From NCBI RefSeq assembly GCF_001014645.1, contig NZ_LASZ01000006.1, positions 124,001 through 188,000 of the forward strand: a stretch of DNA of 64,000 nt. The letters run 5' to 3'. The stretch is from Luteimonas sp. FCS-9 (GTDB taxonomy: Bacteria; Pseudomonadota; Gammaproteobacteria; Xanthomonadales; Xanthomonadaceae). The number at the start of each line of letters is the position of its first letter. The first letter of the stretch is position 1. Below, in pieces: positions 9,046-17,744 of the stretch. A program made the position numbers and the translations under genes. The notes below the pieces were generated by a model, which saw only the letters and a list, made by a program, of their open reading frames with translations, was not told where the DNA came from and ran no database searches.

Positions 9046-10263
9046 CTACCGCGGGCGCCTGCTGCGGAACGCGAACCACAACGCCGCGTGCACCGGCAGC
9101 AGTAGCGACAGCCAGGCCGCGTTGCGCTGCGGCAGCACCGGCAGCCAGTGCAGGAACAGCGCGAGCACGCCGAGTGCGGCGATCGTCGTCAGCGCGATCG
9201 CGAACGTCCGCCCCGGCGCACGGCCGCGCGCGAGCCGCCAGCCGCCGGGCAGCAGCACCAGGCACAGCGGGTTGAACAGCAGCAGGTTGTGGTTGCGCCA
9301 GCCGAACACGTGCTCGGTGCCCAGCCACAGGAACAGCATCACGGCGCCGAGCAACGCGCACAGCGTCCAGAACCCGAGCGCGGTCGCGGCCAGCGTGCGC
9401 GGCGCGCGGCGGCCCAGCGCCAGCGCGGCGGCGCCCAGCGCGAGCCCGGCCAGCAGCCACGGCCACCACCGGCGCGCGCGTTCGGGCGGTTCGGCGGGCT
9501 GGCGGTGCGGCAATACCGCGACCTCCTCGGCGACCAGTGGCCGGCCGTCGGCGTGGCGGATGCCGCGCAGCGCCTCGGCCAGGCGCATCGGCACGAACAT
9601 GTCCTGCCACAGCGCGTTCGGGCGGTCGGCCGCCGGGCCCAGGCCGATGTCGAAGCCCAGCCACATCCACGTCGCCGGCGAGGCCAGCCGCACCGCATCG
9701 CCGCGGAAGGTGTTGCCGCGCGAGCGGCCCTGCAGTTGCTGGTGCAGCAGCCCGCCCAACGCGTCGTCGAGCGCGTCGCGCACGCGTGTCGAGCAGTTGT
9801 CGGTGAAGTAGTCGTAGCGGTAGTGCGCGTTCTCGGGGCGCGCGTTCCATGCCAGCGCCGTCGCCAGGTGCCGGGCCTGCGCCGGATCGAGGTCGAGCCA
9901 CTGGATCGACACGCCGCGCCCGACGTCGCGGTAGTAGGCCAGGTCGTCGGCCAGCGGCAGCGCGGCGAGCTGGTAGCGCATGTCGCCGCGCACGAAGCGG
10001 GCGACGAAGTCGGGTTCGGACGGGTCGAAGAAGCCGAAGTTGTAGGACATCGGCCCCGGCGCGGCGGGATCGTCGATCACGATCGCGTTGTGGCCGAAGC
10101 GCTCGAAGAACACCTCGCCCGGCTGCATCGTCGCCACGCCGACGCGCGGGGCATCGCCGGCGACCTGCGCCAGCGCCGGCCAGGCGAGCAGCGCCAGCAG
10201 CAGCGCGAACGCGCGGCGCCAGGCGCGCGAAGCGGTCGCGCGCGGCGCCTCAGTCCTGGGCAT
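9046..10263 (-). CDS. DUF4105 family membrane protein
   Basis: A 405-residue protein. A signal peptide or signal anchor (ALLLALLAWPALAQ) leads into a periplasmic DUF4105 domain (about 30-240). Recognisable features are GEVFFERFGHNAIVI, YNFGFFDP and the cysteine motif YDYFTDNCSTRVRDALD. Four to five membrane helices follow (about 255-405). The family is thought to be a papain-like periplasmic domain, but its substrate is unknown. The start (10263) overlaps the corC stop by 14 nt, so it is translated as part of the corC unit, a place where many gammaproteobacteria carry lnt. Its TAG stop falls in the head of a degenerate REP (9049 back to about 9020). Confidence 0.82.
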   Translation of the reverse strand: MPRTEAPRATASRAWRRAFALLLALLAWPALAQVAGDAPRVGVATMQPGEVFFERFGHNAIVIDDPAAPGPMSYNFGFFDPSEPDFVARFVRGDMRYQLAALPLADDLAYYRDVGRGVSIQWLDLDPAQARHLATALAWNARPENAHYRYDYFTDNCSTRVRDALDDALGGLLHQQLQGRSRGNTFRGDAVRLASPATWMWLGFDIGLGPAADRPNALWQDMFVPMRLAEALRGIRHADGRPLVAEEVAVLPHRQPAEPPERARRWWPWLLAGLALGAAALALGRRAPRTLAATALGFWTLCALLGAVMLFLWLGTEHVFGWRNHNLLLFNPLCLVLLPGGWRLARGRAPGRTFAIALTTIAALGVLALFLHWLPVLPQRNAAWLSLLLPVHAALWFAFRSRRPR

Positions 10264-11116
10264 GCACGCTGACGTGCAGCGCGTGCAGCCGGCGCGAGTC
10301 GGCATCGGTGACCCTGAACGCGAACCGGCCCAGCGCCAGTTCCTCGCCGACCTCGGGCAGGTGGCCGATCGCGCCGATGATGACGCCGCCGATGGTGTCG
10401 TACTCGTCGTCGTCGAAGTCGGCGCCGAAGCGCTCGTTGAAATCGGCGATCGGGGTCAGCGCGCTGACCGCGAACTGGCCGTCGGCCTGGGCGGCGATCA
10501 GTGCGTTCGGGTCCTCGGCGTCGTCGTGCTCGTCGTCGATCTCGCCGACGATCTCCTCGAGCACGTCCTCGATCGTCACCAGCCCGGCGACGCCGCCGTA
10601 CTCGTCGATGACGATCGCCATGTGGTTGCGCGAGAGCCGGAACTCGCGCAGCAGCACGTTGAGCTTCTTCGACTCGGGGATCAGCACCGCCGGGCGCAGC
10701 AGCTCGTGGATCGAGCCGGGGCCGTTGTCGGCCACGACGCCGCGCAGCAGGTCCTTGGCGAGCAGGATGCCGAGCACCTCGTCCTTGTCGTCGCCGTGCA
10801 CCGGGAAGCGCGAGTGGCCCGACTCGACGACCTGCTTCATCAGGTCCAGGAACTTGGCGTCGGCCGGCAGCGCGACCATCTGCGCGCGCGGCACCATGAC
10901 GTCGCCGACCGTCTTGCTGGAAATGCCCAGCGCGCCTTCGAACATCCGCAGCGTGTCGGCGTCGATCAGGCCATCGGCATGGGTGTCGCGCAGGAGCTCG
11001 ACGAGGTCCTCGCGGTTCGTGGGCTCGCCGGAGATCGCGGAACTGATCCGGTCCAGCCAGCTGCGTCGTTTCTCGTGGGGCTCGGAGGCGGTTTGACTAC
11101 TGTCGTCTTCTGACAT
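10250..11116 (-). CDS. corC: CorC/HlyC-type CBS-domain protein (Mg2+/Co2+ efflux accessory)
   Basis: A 288-residue soluble protein. A short charged N-terminus is followed by two CBS domains (about 70-200; VGDVMVPRAQMVALP begins the first, and IDEYGGVAGLVTIEDVLEEIVGEI closes the second) and a C-terminal CorC_HlyC transporter-associated domain (about 210-285). This is the usual CorC/YbeX length and order. It is linked to CorA-dependent Mg2+/Co2+ handling in enterobacteria and is typically encoded next to ybeY and phoH, as here. The ATG at 11116 (MSEDDSS) is chosen because the upstream extension is not protein-like. It is co-transcribed with the DUF4105 gene. Confidence 0.92.
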   Translation of the reverse strand: MSEDDSSQTASEPHEKRRSWLDRISSAISGEPTNREDLVELLRDTHADGLIDADTLRMFEGALGISSKTVGDVMVPRAQMVALPADAKFLDLMKQVVESGHSRFPVHGDDKDEVLGILLAKDLLRGVVADNGPGSIHELLRPAVLIPESKKLNVLLREFRLSRNHMAIVIDEYGGVAGLVTIEDVLEEIVGEIDDEHDDAEDPNALIAAQADGQFAVSALTPIADFNERFGADFDDDEYDTIGGVIIGAIGHLPEVGEELALGRFAFRVTDADSRRLHALHVSVHAQD

Positions 11117-11328
11117 CGCGTTGGCATGGGCGCCCCAGGGGGGAGGGGCGATGGTGGGGCGGTCGGGAAAGTCTAGCGCGTCCGCCGTCGCCGGTGTCCA
11201 GGCCGCCGTCACGGCCGAAAATCCCGGTGCCGGGCGCGGCGAAATCCGACGCCCGTCGCGCCGGTTTCCGATCGCGCCGGCGAGCGGCTGCGGCGATGCT
11301 GGCCGCTCGCCCATTCAGGAGCACCCAG

Positions 11329-11829
11329 ATGCCGATCGCCGTTCGCCCGTCCCGCCTGGCCCCGCTGCTGCTCGCCGCGATGCTCGCCCTGCCTGGGCCG
11401 TCCAGCGCCGACGACCGCCTCGACGGGCCCTACGTCGACGCCGCGACCTACGCCCGCGGCGACGACGCGCTGGTCGAGGCCTGGTACGCGATGACCTACC
11501 AGCTTCCCCGGCAGTTCGACCAGGTCTGCGGCGACACCTTCTGCGAGGGCGAGTACACCAACTACCAGCCGCTGCGCTTCCAGTGTTCGGTGCGCCGGGA
11601 CGACGGCCGGATCGGCATGTGCGTGTGGAGTTTCGCGGCCAGCGACGAATACCTGCTGCCGCGCTCGGGCCGGATCGTCGTGCAGCCGGAGGTCCGGCAT
11701 TGCCGCACGCCGCTCGCGCCCGGCGCGACGCTGCCGGCGATGCTCGACGCGGTGGCCGGCGGTGAGGCCCTCCACGCCGCGCTGCCGGGCGGGCACTCGA
11801 TCTTCGACGGGCTCGTCGACTGCCTCTGA
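11329..11829 (+). CDS. Hypothetical secreted cysteine-rich protein
   Basis: A 166-residue protein with a clear Sec signal peptide (hydrophobic core LAPLLLAAMLALPG, cleavage after SSA). The mature part has six cysteines (QVCGDTFCEG, FQCSVRR, GMCVWSF, RHCRTPL, VDCL), which suggests disulfides in the periplasm or outside the cell. An AGGAG ribosome site lies about 10 nt upstream of the ATG at 11329, which decides the start over an upstream in-frame ATG. I do not recognise a family. It sits alone on the plus strand between the divergent corC and the convergent ybeY, and interrupts a conserved neighbourhood. Confidence 0.75.
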   Translation: MPIAVRPSRLAPLLLAAMLALPGPSSADDRLDGPYVDAATYARGDDALVEAWYAMTYQLPRQFDQVCGDTFCEGEYTNYQPLRFQCSVRRDDGRIGMCVWSFAASDEYLLPRSGRIVVQPEVRHCRTPLAPGATLPAMLDAVAGGEALHAALPGGHSIFDGLVDCL

Positions 11830-11851
11830 GCGCCCACGCACGGGCGCAGGC

Positions 11852-12337
11852 TCAGCCGGGCAGGCGGTAGGGGTCGTCGATGCCGAGCGCGGCCAGCACC
11901 TCGCGCTCGAGCTGCTCCATCGCCTCGGCGTCCTTGTCGTCCTCGTGGTCCCAGCCCAGCAGGTGCAGCACGCCGTGCACGGTCAGGTGGGCGTAGTGGT
12001 CGTTGAGGCGCTTGTGCTGCTCGCCCGCTTCGCGCGCGACCACCGGCGCGCAGATCACCAGGTCGCCCAGCAGCGGCAGCCGCACGCCTTCGGGCAGGCC
12101 CTCGGGCAGCTCGGCCGGGAAGCTGAGCACGTTGGTCGCGTAGTCCTTGCTGCGGTAGTGGCGATTGAGCGCGCGCCCCTCGTCCTCGCCGACCAGGCGG
12201 ATCGCGAGGTCGGCCTCGCGGATCCGGCCGTCGAGCGCGGCGGCGGCCCAGCGCCGGAAGCTGGCCGCCGCGGGGATGCCCTTGCGCGGCAGCGCGTAGC
12301 CGACGGCGATGTCGAGTCGGGTGGGTCCCTGGGTCAT
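11852..12337 (-). CDS. ybeY: Endoribonuclease YbeY (16S rRNA maturation)
   Basis: A 161-residue protein with the metal-binding [12 protein letters not shown] motif (H-x3-H-x5-H), preceded by the conserved NVLSFPAE stretch ([15 protein letters not shown]) and LGDLVIC. YbeY is a single-strand-specific RNase needed for 16S rRNA 3' processing and ribosome quality control, with a zinc ion held by the three histidines. Length is typical. It is last in the minus-strand order phoH-hypothetical-ybeY; the usual direct phoH-ybeY contact is broken by one secreted hypothetical gene. Confidence 0.95.
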   Translation of the reverse strand: MTQGPTRLDIAVGYALPRKGIPAAASFRRWAAAALDGRIREADLAIRLVGEDEGRALNRHYRSKDYATNVLSFPAELPEGLPEGVRLPLLGDLVICAPVVAREAGEQHKRLNDHYAHLTVHGVLHLLGWDHEDDKDAEAMEQLEREVLAALGIDDPYRLPG

Positions 12338-12380
12338 GGCAGGCCTCGTAAGGACGGGGAGGGCAGAGCTGGGCGGGGCC

Positions 12381-12938
12381 TCAGACGATCCATTCGACCA
12401 GCATCAGAAACGGGCGCTCGCCCTCGTGCAGCCGGTAGAGGGCGGCACCCATGGGGCCGCGCCCCGGTTCGGGGTTCGGGCGTGCGACCAGCATGTCATC
12501 CACCAGGCCGGGCTCGCCGGTCCTCGAGACCGCGGCAGTCCCGGCCTCGATCATCGCACCGATCACATACTGCGCGTCCTTGGACACGTCACGCAGCGCC
12601 GTGCGCCGGCAGCCGTGCAGGTCGCGCCCCTGCAGGCGGGGAGCGGCGAGCAGCGCGGCGGCACGGTCGCCGCGGATCAGCGCGAGGCGCTCGCGCTCGT
12701 CGCGCCACGGCCTCGACCCGGCACCGTCCTGCGCCAGGGGCGGGCGTGCCGCGACCGCGCGCCCGAGCGCGTCCATCGGCAGGCTCACCGTCACCGCGCC
12801 GGTCTCGATCGACAGGCAGGGCGCGGCGATCGCAGTCGCCGTCGCGACGCGCACCTGCGGGGGCGGCGACAGGGCCGCGCCGGCGGCCGTCGACAGCGCC
12901 AGGGTCGCGAGCAGGGCGGAAGCGCGCGCCGGTCGCAT
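12381..12938 (-). CDS. Hypothetical secreted protein between phoH and ybeY
   Basis: A 185-residue protein with an N-terminal signal peptide ([20 protein letters not shown]). The mature region has two cysteines (APCLSIE, HGCRR) and no motif I recognise. It starts only 3 nt after the phoH stop and ends 43 nt before ybeY, so it is most likely part of that operon. The composition resembles the neighbouring genes. Its presence between phoH and ybeY is unusual, because in most gammaproteobacteria these two genes are adjacent. The signal peptide and operon position support a real gene. Confidence 0.7.
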   Translation of the reverse strand: MRPARASALLATLALSTAAGAALSPPPQVRVATATAIAAPCLSIETGAVTVSLPMDALGRAVAARPPLAQDGAGSRPWRDERERLALIRGDRAAALLAAPRLQGRDLHGCRRTALRDVSKDAQYVIGAMIEAGTAAVSRTGEPGLVDDMLVARPNPEPGRGPMGAALYRLHEGERPFLMLVEWIV

Positions 12939-12941
12939 CGC

Positions 12942-13922
12942 TCAGGCCGGGCCGGTCGCCGTGTCGGACGCGTCGCGGCGCTCGTAGGCGCTGACGATGC
13001 GCGCGACCAGCGGATGGCGCACGACGTCGCGGGCCTCGAAGAACGTGAAGCTGACGCCGTCGACCTCGCGCAGCACGTCCAGCGCGTCGCGCAGGCCGGA
13101 CTTCACGTGCTTGGGCAGGTCGATCTGGGTCAGGTCGCCGGTGACCACCGCCGTCGAGCCGAAGCCCAGGCGGGTCAGGAACATCTTCATCTGCTCGATC
13201 GTCGTGTTCTGCGCCTCGTCGAGGATCACGAACGCGTCGTTGAGCGTGCGCCCGCGCATGTACGCCAGCGGCGCGATCTCGATGACGTTGCGCTCCAGCA
13301 GCTTGGCGACCTTCTCCACGCCGAGCATCTCGTAGAGCGCGTCGTAGAGCGGGCGCAGGTACGGATCGACCTTCTGGCTCAGGTCGCCGGGTAGAAAGCC
13401 CAGCTTCTCGCCGGCCTCGACCGCCGGGCGCACCAGCACCAGCCGCTGGATCTTCGATTCGTTGAGCGCCTCGACCGCCATCGCGACCGCGAGGAAGGTC
13501 TTGCCGGTGCCCGCCGGGCCGATGCCGAAATTGATGTCGTGGGTGGCGATGCGGTGCAGGTAGCGGACCTGGTTCGCGCCGCGTCCGCGGATCGTGCCGC
13601 GCTTGACCCGGACCGCCACCTCCTGCGGCACGACGTCGTCGTCGCCGGCGACGTTGGCCTCCGACAGCCGCATCGCGACCGCTTGGCTGTCGAGCGTCTC
13701 GGTCTCGGTCTCGGCGTAGAGCGCGCGCACAAACGCCTCGGCCCGCGCCACCGTGTCGCGGTCGCGGCCGGTGATGCGGAACACGTGCCCGCGGTTGGCG
13801 ATCTCCACGCCCAGCCGCAGCTCGATCTGGCGCAGGTGGCCGTCGAAGGGGCCGGCGAGGTTGGCGAGGCGCTCGGTGTCGTCCGGTTCGAGGACGAAGT
13901 CGGTCTGGGGGCTGGTCTGCAT
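12942..13922 (-). CDS. ybeZ: PhoH-like ATPase (YbeZ)
   Basis: A 326-residue cytoplasmic protein with an N-terminal KH-like region (about 20-110, LEPDDTERLANLAGPFDGHLRQIE) and a PhoH ATPase core. The core shows Walker A GPAGTGKT and Walker B-like FVILDEAQNTT, followed by TRLGFGSTAVVTGDLTQIDLP. PhoH/YbeZ proteins are NTPases that partner with YbeY in rRNA metabolism. The ATG at 13922 is used because the frame upstream (to 14009) runs into the operator region of the divergent tetR gene. Downstream come a secreted hypothetical gene and then ybeY. Confidence 0.92.
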   Translation of the reverse strand: MQTSPQTDFVLEPDDTERLANLAGPFDGHLRQIELRLGVEIANRGHVFRITGRDRDTVARAEAFVRALYAETETETLDSQAVAMRLSEANVAGDDDVVPQEVAVRVKRGTIRGRGANQVRYLHRIATHDINFGIGPAGTGKTFLAVAMAVEALNESKIQRLVLVRPAVEAGEKLGFLPGDLSQKVDPYLRPLYDALYEMLGVEKVAKLLERNVIEIAPLAYMRGRTLNDAFVILDEAQNTTIEQMKMFLTRLGFGSTAVVTGDLTQIDLPKHVKSGLRDALDVLREVDGVSFTFFEARDVVRHPLVARIVSAYERRDASDTATGPA

Positions 13923-13992
13923 AGGGCGCGCAGGGTAGCGCATCGCCATGCATCGCAGCGTCGCGGCGCGCCGGTTCAGCGCGCATTCGTCC

Positions 13993-14014
13993 ATTAATTG
14001 ATTGGTCAATTAAT
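13993..14014. promoter_or_regulatory. Candidate TetR operator
   Basis: A perfect inverted repeat with 9-bp arms (ATTAATTGA at 13993-14001, TCAATTAAT at 14006-14014) and a TTGG spacer. It is strikingly AT-rich in this genome and ends 9 nt before the tetR start. This is the usual site for autoregulation of a TetR-controlled efflux operon. It also covers the divergent ybeZ upstream region. Confidence 0.7.
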
Positions 14015-14023
14015 ATTTGCCGC

Positions 14024-14683
14024 ATGGCCAGATCCCGCACCCCCGACCCCGCCCGCACGCCCGGGCGCCCGCCCGCCGGCGATACCGACCGGCGCACGTC
14101 CGCACTCGACGCTGCGCTCGCGTGCTACGTGCGCCGCGGCATCGCGGCGACGTCGCTGCGCGACATCGCCACCGAGGCCGGGGTGACGCCGGCGCTGCTG
14201 CACTACTACTTCCGGGATGCCGCGGGCTTGCGCGACGCGGTGATCGCCGAGCGGCTGATGCCGGTGTTCGACGAGGTGCGCGACACGCTGCTGGGCATGG
14301 AGGACGCATCGCTGCGGACGGTGCTGGTCGCGTTCGTCGACCTGCTGTGCGCGCTGGTCGCGCGGCACCCGTGGATGCCGGCGCTGTGGATCCGCGAGGT
14401 GGTCAGCGAGGGTGGCGACCTGCGCGATCTGCTGGTCACCCGGCTGGCGCCGGAGATCAGCGCGTTCATGGCCGCGCGCTTCGCGCACGAGCAGCAGGCC
14501 GGTCGGCTCAATCCCGCGCTCGACCCGCGCCTGTTGCTGGTCTCGCTGGTCGGGCTGACGCTGTTTCCTGCCGCCGGCACCCCGATCTGGCGGCAGCTGT
14601 TCGCCAGCGACGAGCTGGGGATCGACGACATCCGCCTGCACGCGCTCGCCTTGCTCGATCGCGGCCTGGAGCTGCCTGCATGA
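14024..14683 (+). CDS. TetR/AcrR family transcriptional regulator
   Basis: A 219-residue regulator. An N-terminal helix-turn-helix (about residues 30-75) contains TSLRDIATEAGVTPALLHYY, the canonical TetR recognition region ending in YYF. It is followed by an all-helical ligand domain. It is first in a four-gene operon with a membrane-fusion lipoprotein and an ABC exporter (the stop overlaps the next ATG as ATGA). It therefore most likely represses this exporter and is released by the exporter's substrate. The palindrome at 13993-14014 is its probable operator. The substrate cannot be deduced from the sequence. Confidence 0.9.
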   Translation: MARSRTPDPARTPGRPPAGDTDRRTSALDAALACYVRRGIAATSLRDIATEAGVTPALLHYYFRDAAGLRDAVIAERLMPVFDEVRDTLLGMEDASLRTVLVAFVDLLCALVARHPWMPALWIREVVSEGGDLRDLLVTRLAPEISAFMAARFAHEQQAGRLNPALDPRLLLVSLVGLTLFPAAGTPIWRQLFASDELGIDDIRLHALALLDRGLELPA

Positions 14684-15627
14684 CCCGTCTCGTCCCGATG
14701 TCCCTTCTGGTGCTGGCCGCCGCCCTGGCCGCCGGCTGCAGCCGCGAACCGCCGCACGCACTGGGCACGCTGGAATACGACCGCATCACGCTGCCGGCGC
14801 CCGCCGCCGAGCGCATCGCCGAGATCGCGGTGCGCGAGGGCCAGCGCGTGGAGGCGGGCGAACGCATCCTGACCCTGGAGCGCACCCGTGGCGACGCGCA
14901 GCTCGCGGCCGCCGAGGCCGACGTCGCGCGCCAGCGCCAAGCGCTGGAGGAACTGCGCAACGGCGCGCGGCGCGAGGATATCGACCAGGCGCGCGCGAAC
15001 CTGGCGGCCGCGCAGGCGCAGGCCCGCGACGCGCGCGCCTACTACGACCGGCTCACGCCGCTCGGCGGCCGGCAGCTGGTCTCGGCCGCCGACGTCGACC
15101 GCGCCCGCGCGGCGGCCGGCAACGCCCAGGCGCAGGTCGCCGGCGCGCAGGCCGCGCTGGCCGAGCTGCGCAACGGCGCGCGCCCCGAGCAGATCGCGCA
15201 GGCGCAGGCCGCGCTGGAGGCCGCGCAGGCGCAGGCGCGCGCGCAGTCGGTCAGCACCGGGCGTCTGGACGTGGTGGCGCCGCGCGCGGCGCGAGTGGAC
15301 AGCCTGCCGTACCGGCTCGGCGACGAGGCGCCGGTCGGCGCGCCGCTGGCGGTGCTGCTGGTCGGCGCGCAGCCCTATGCGCGGGTCTACGTGCCCGAGC
15401 CGCTGCGGGCCGATGTCCGGGTCGGCGACCGCGCCACGGTGCGCGTCGGCGCCGAGGGCGAGCGCGTCTATGCCGGCCGCGTGCGCATGGTGCGCAGCGA
15501 GCCGACGTTCACGCCGTACTACGCGCTCAGCGGCAAGGACGCCGCGCGCCTGAGCTACCTGGCCGAGGTCGAGCTCGAGGACGCCGCCGACCTGCCGGCG
15601 GGCCTGCCGCTGCGGGTGGAGTTCTGA
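14680..15627 (+). CDS. HlyD/YbhG-type membrane fusion lipoprotein
   Basis: A 315-residue periplasmic adaptor. The N-terminal lipobox LAAGC (signal MTRLVPMSLLVLAAALAAGC) predicts lipid anchoring. It is followed by half a biotinyl-lipoyl domain, a long alanine/arginine/glutamate-rich coiled-coil hairpin (about 65-200) with the internal repeat EELRNGARREDI/AELRNGARPEQI, the second lipoyl half and a beta-barrel. This matches YbhG/YhiI adaptors of ABC exporters. It overlaps tetR by ATGA and lies 2 nt before the ATPase gene. No TolC-type outer-membrane gene is in the operon, so a TolC encoded elsewhere is presumably used. Confidence 0.88.
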   Translation: MTRLVPMSLLVLAAALAAGCSREPPHALGTLEYDRITLPAPAAERIAEIAVREGQRVEAGERILTLERTRGDAQLAAAEADVARQRQALEELRNGARREDIDQARANLAAAQAQARDARAYYDRLTPLGGRQLVSAADVDRARAAAGNAQAQVAGAQAALAELRNGARPEQIAQAQAALEAAQAQARAQSVSTGRLDVVAPRAARVDSLPYRLGDEAPVGAPLAVLLVGAQPYARVYVPEPLRADVRVGDRATVRVGAEGERVYAGRVRMVRSEPTFTPYYALSGKDAARLSYLAEVELEDAADLPAGLPLRVEF

Positions 15628-15629
15628 CG

Positions 15630-16610
15630 ATGGACGATCGACCTTCCGCGGGCGGCACGCCGCCGGTGCCGGCCGGCGACGCGGCGATCCGTGCGCGCGG
15701 GCTGGTCAAGCGCTTCGGCGGACTGGTCGCGGTCGACCACGTCGACCTGACCGTGCCGCGCGCCAGCGTCTACGGCTTCCTGGGGCCCAACGGCTCGGGC
15801 AAGTCGACCACGATCCGCATGCTCTGCGGCCTGCTGACGCCCAGCGACGGCGACATCGAGGTGCTGGGCCTGCGCATCCCCGACCAGGCCGATGCACTGC
15901 GCCTGCGCATCGGCTACATGACCCAGAAGTTCTCCTTGTTCGAGGACCTGACGGTGCGCGAGAACCTGGAATTCCTCGCGGCGGTCTACGGGCTGCCCCG
16001 CACGCAGGCGCGCGCCCGGGTCGACGAACTGGTCGAGCTCTACCATCTCGCCGACCGCCAGGGCCAGCTCGCCGGCACGATGAGCGGCGGCCAGAAGCAG
16101 CGCCTGGCATTGGCCGGCGCGGTGATCCACCGTCCCGAGCTGCTGTTCCTCGACGAGCCGACCAGCGCGGTCGATCCCGAGTCGCGGCGCGATTTCTGGG
16201 ACAAGCTCTTCGAACTGGCCGACAGCGGCACCACGCTGCTGGTCTCGACCCACTACATGGACGAGGCCGAGCGCTGCCACCGCATCGCGATCCTCGACCG
16301 CGGCGTGCTGGTCGCCGACGGCGCGCCGGGCGAGCTGGCCGCCGGGCTGTCGGGCCGCAGCGTCGAGGTGCGCGCCGCGCAGCCGCGGCGTGCGCAGCAG
16401 GTGCTCGCGCGCCTGCCCGACGTGCTCAGCGTCGCGCAGATCGGCAACAGCCTGCGCGTGCTCGCGCGGTCGGGCACGGGTGGCGACGGCGGACTGGCCG
16501 AGGCACTGCGCACGGCCGGACTCGAGGCCGAGGTCCGGCCGGCGGTCCCCAACCTCGAGGACGTGTTCGTTGCCGCGACCCGCCGCGACGATGCGGAGGA
16601 TGCCGCATGA
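15630..16610 (+). CDS. ABC exporter ATP-binding protein (YbhF/CcmA type)
   Basis: A 326-residue ATPase with Walker A GPNGSGKST, signature MSGGQKQRLALAGAV, Walker B LLFLDEPTSAVDP and the switch histidine in STHYMDEAERC. The C-terminal extension (about 230-326) is of the type found in ABC-2 exporter ATPases. It has a single ATPase domain, whereas E. coli YbhF is a tandem fusion, so it should work as a homodimer with the permease encoded next. The downstream permease start overlaps its stop by 4 nt. Confidence 0.92.
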   Translation: MDDRPSAGGTPPVPAGDAAIRARGLVKRFGGLVAVDHVDLTVPRASVYGFLGPNGSGKSTTIRMLCGLLTPSDGDIEVLGLRIPDQADALRLRIGYMTQKFSLFEDLTVRENLEFLAAVYGLPRTQARARVDELVELYHLADRQGQLAGTMSGGQKQRLALAGAVIHRPELLFLDEPTSAVDPESRRDFWDKLFELADSGTTLLVSTHYMDEAERCHRIAILDRGVLVADGAPGELAAGLSGRSVEVRAAQPRRAQQVLARLPDVLSVAQIGNSLRVLARSGTGGDGGLAEALRTAGLEAEVRPAVPNLEDVFVAATRRDDAEDAA

Positions 16611-17704
16611 ATCCCCTGCGCCGCCTGTGGGCCGTCGTCGTCAAGGAACTGCGGCAGATCCGCCGCGACCGCATCAGCCTGGTCATGATCGTGCTGATCC
16701 CGGTCGTCGACCTGCTGCTGTTCGGCTACGCGATCAACTACAACCCGCGCGGGCTCGACGCGGCGATCGCCGACCAGGCCGTCACCGCGACCTCGCGCGC
16801 GGCGGTCATGGACATCCAGGCGACCGGGGTCGTCGACACGGTCGCGGTCGTCGATAGCCCGCAGCAACTGGTCGAGATGCTGCGACGCGGCGAGATCAGT
16901 GTCGGGATCACGATCCCGCCGGATTTCGAGCGCCGCATCGTCGACGGTCGCCCGGCGATGCAGGTCATGGTCGATGGTACCGACACGGTGGTGCAGGCGG
17001 CCGCCAACCAGATCGCGCAGTTGCCGCTCGAAGGCCCCGACGGACGCCGCGCCGCGCGCGCGGCGCCGCAGATCGAGGTCGTGAGCTTCTACAACCCCGA
17101 GCGGCGTTCGGCGGTCAGCATCGTGCCCGGCCTGATCGGCATCATCCTCACGATGACGATGACCATGTTCACCGCGATGGCGATCGTGCGCGAGCGCGAG
17201 CGCGGCAACATGGAACTGCTGATCGCGACCCCGCTGGCGCGCGGCGAGCTGATGGTGGGCAAGGTGCTGCCGTACGCGGCGATCGGCCTGATCCAGACCA
17301 CGCTGATCCTGGTGCTGGGGTTCTGGTTCTTCGACGTGCCGCTGCGCGGCAGCCTGCTGGACGTCTACCTGGCCTCGCTGCTGCTGATCTTCGCCAACCT
17401 GGCGATGGGTCTGCTGATCTCCACGCACGCGCGCACCCAGTTCCAGGCGATCCAGGTCGCGATGCTGGTGTTCCTGCCGTCGATCCTGATCTCGGGCTTC
17501 ATGTTCCCGTTCGCCGGCATGCCGGACGTGGTGCAGTGGGGCGCCGAGGCGCTGCCGATGACCCAGTTCCTGCGCCTGGTGCGCGGGGTCATGCTGCGCG
17601 GCGCCAGCATCTGGGAGCTGTGGCCATCGATCCTGGCGCTGTGCGCGTTCACCGCGGTCACGATGGCGCTGGCGATCGCGCGGTTCCGCAAGCGGCTGGA
17701 CTGA
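16607..17704 (+). CDS. ABC-2 type exporter permease (YbhS/YhhJ-like)
   Basis: A 365-residue permease. One N-terminal membrane helix (about 25-45), a large periplasmic domain (about 50-170) and five C-terminal helices (about 180-360) give the ABC2_membrane_3 architecture. The stretch NMELLIATPLARGELMVGKVLPY after the second helix is typical of the family. It is last in the tetR-hlyD-ABC operon. E. coli ybhFSR has two permeases; only one is present here, so a homodimer is expected. A hairpin at 17724-17744 separates it from the convergent miaB. Confidence 0.9.
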   Translation: MNPLRRLWAVVVKELRQIRRDRISLVMIVLIPVVDLLLFGYAINYNPRGLDAAIADQAVTATSRAAVMDIQATGVVDTVAVVDSPQQLVEMLRRGEISVGITIPPDFERRIVDGRPAMQVMVDGTDTVVQAAANQIAQLPLEGPDGRRAARAAPQIEVVSFYNPERRSAVSIVPGLIGIILTMTMTMFTAMAIVRERERGNMELLIATPLARGELMVGKVLPYAAIGLIQTTLILVLGFWFFDVPLRGSLLDVYLASLLLIFANLAMGLLISTHARTQFQAIQVAMLVFLPSILISGFMFPFAGMPDVVQWGAEALPMTQFLRLVRGVMLRGASIWELWPSILALCAFTAVTMALAIARFRKRLD

Positions 17705-17723
17705 CGGCGCGCCGCACGGCGCG

Positions 17724-17744
17724 GCGGTCGCGTCACGCGACCGC
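17724..17744. terminator. Bidirectional hairpin between the ABC permease gene and miaB
   Basis: A 9-bp perfect stem (17724-17732 and 17736-17744) with a TCA loop in the 28-nt gap between two convergent genes. It overlaps the last codons of miaB. A T-tract is lacking. Confidence 0.45.
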
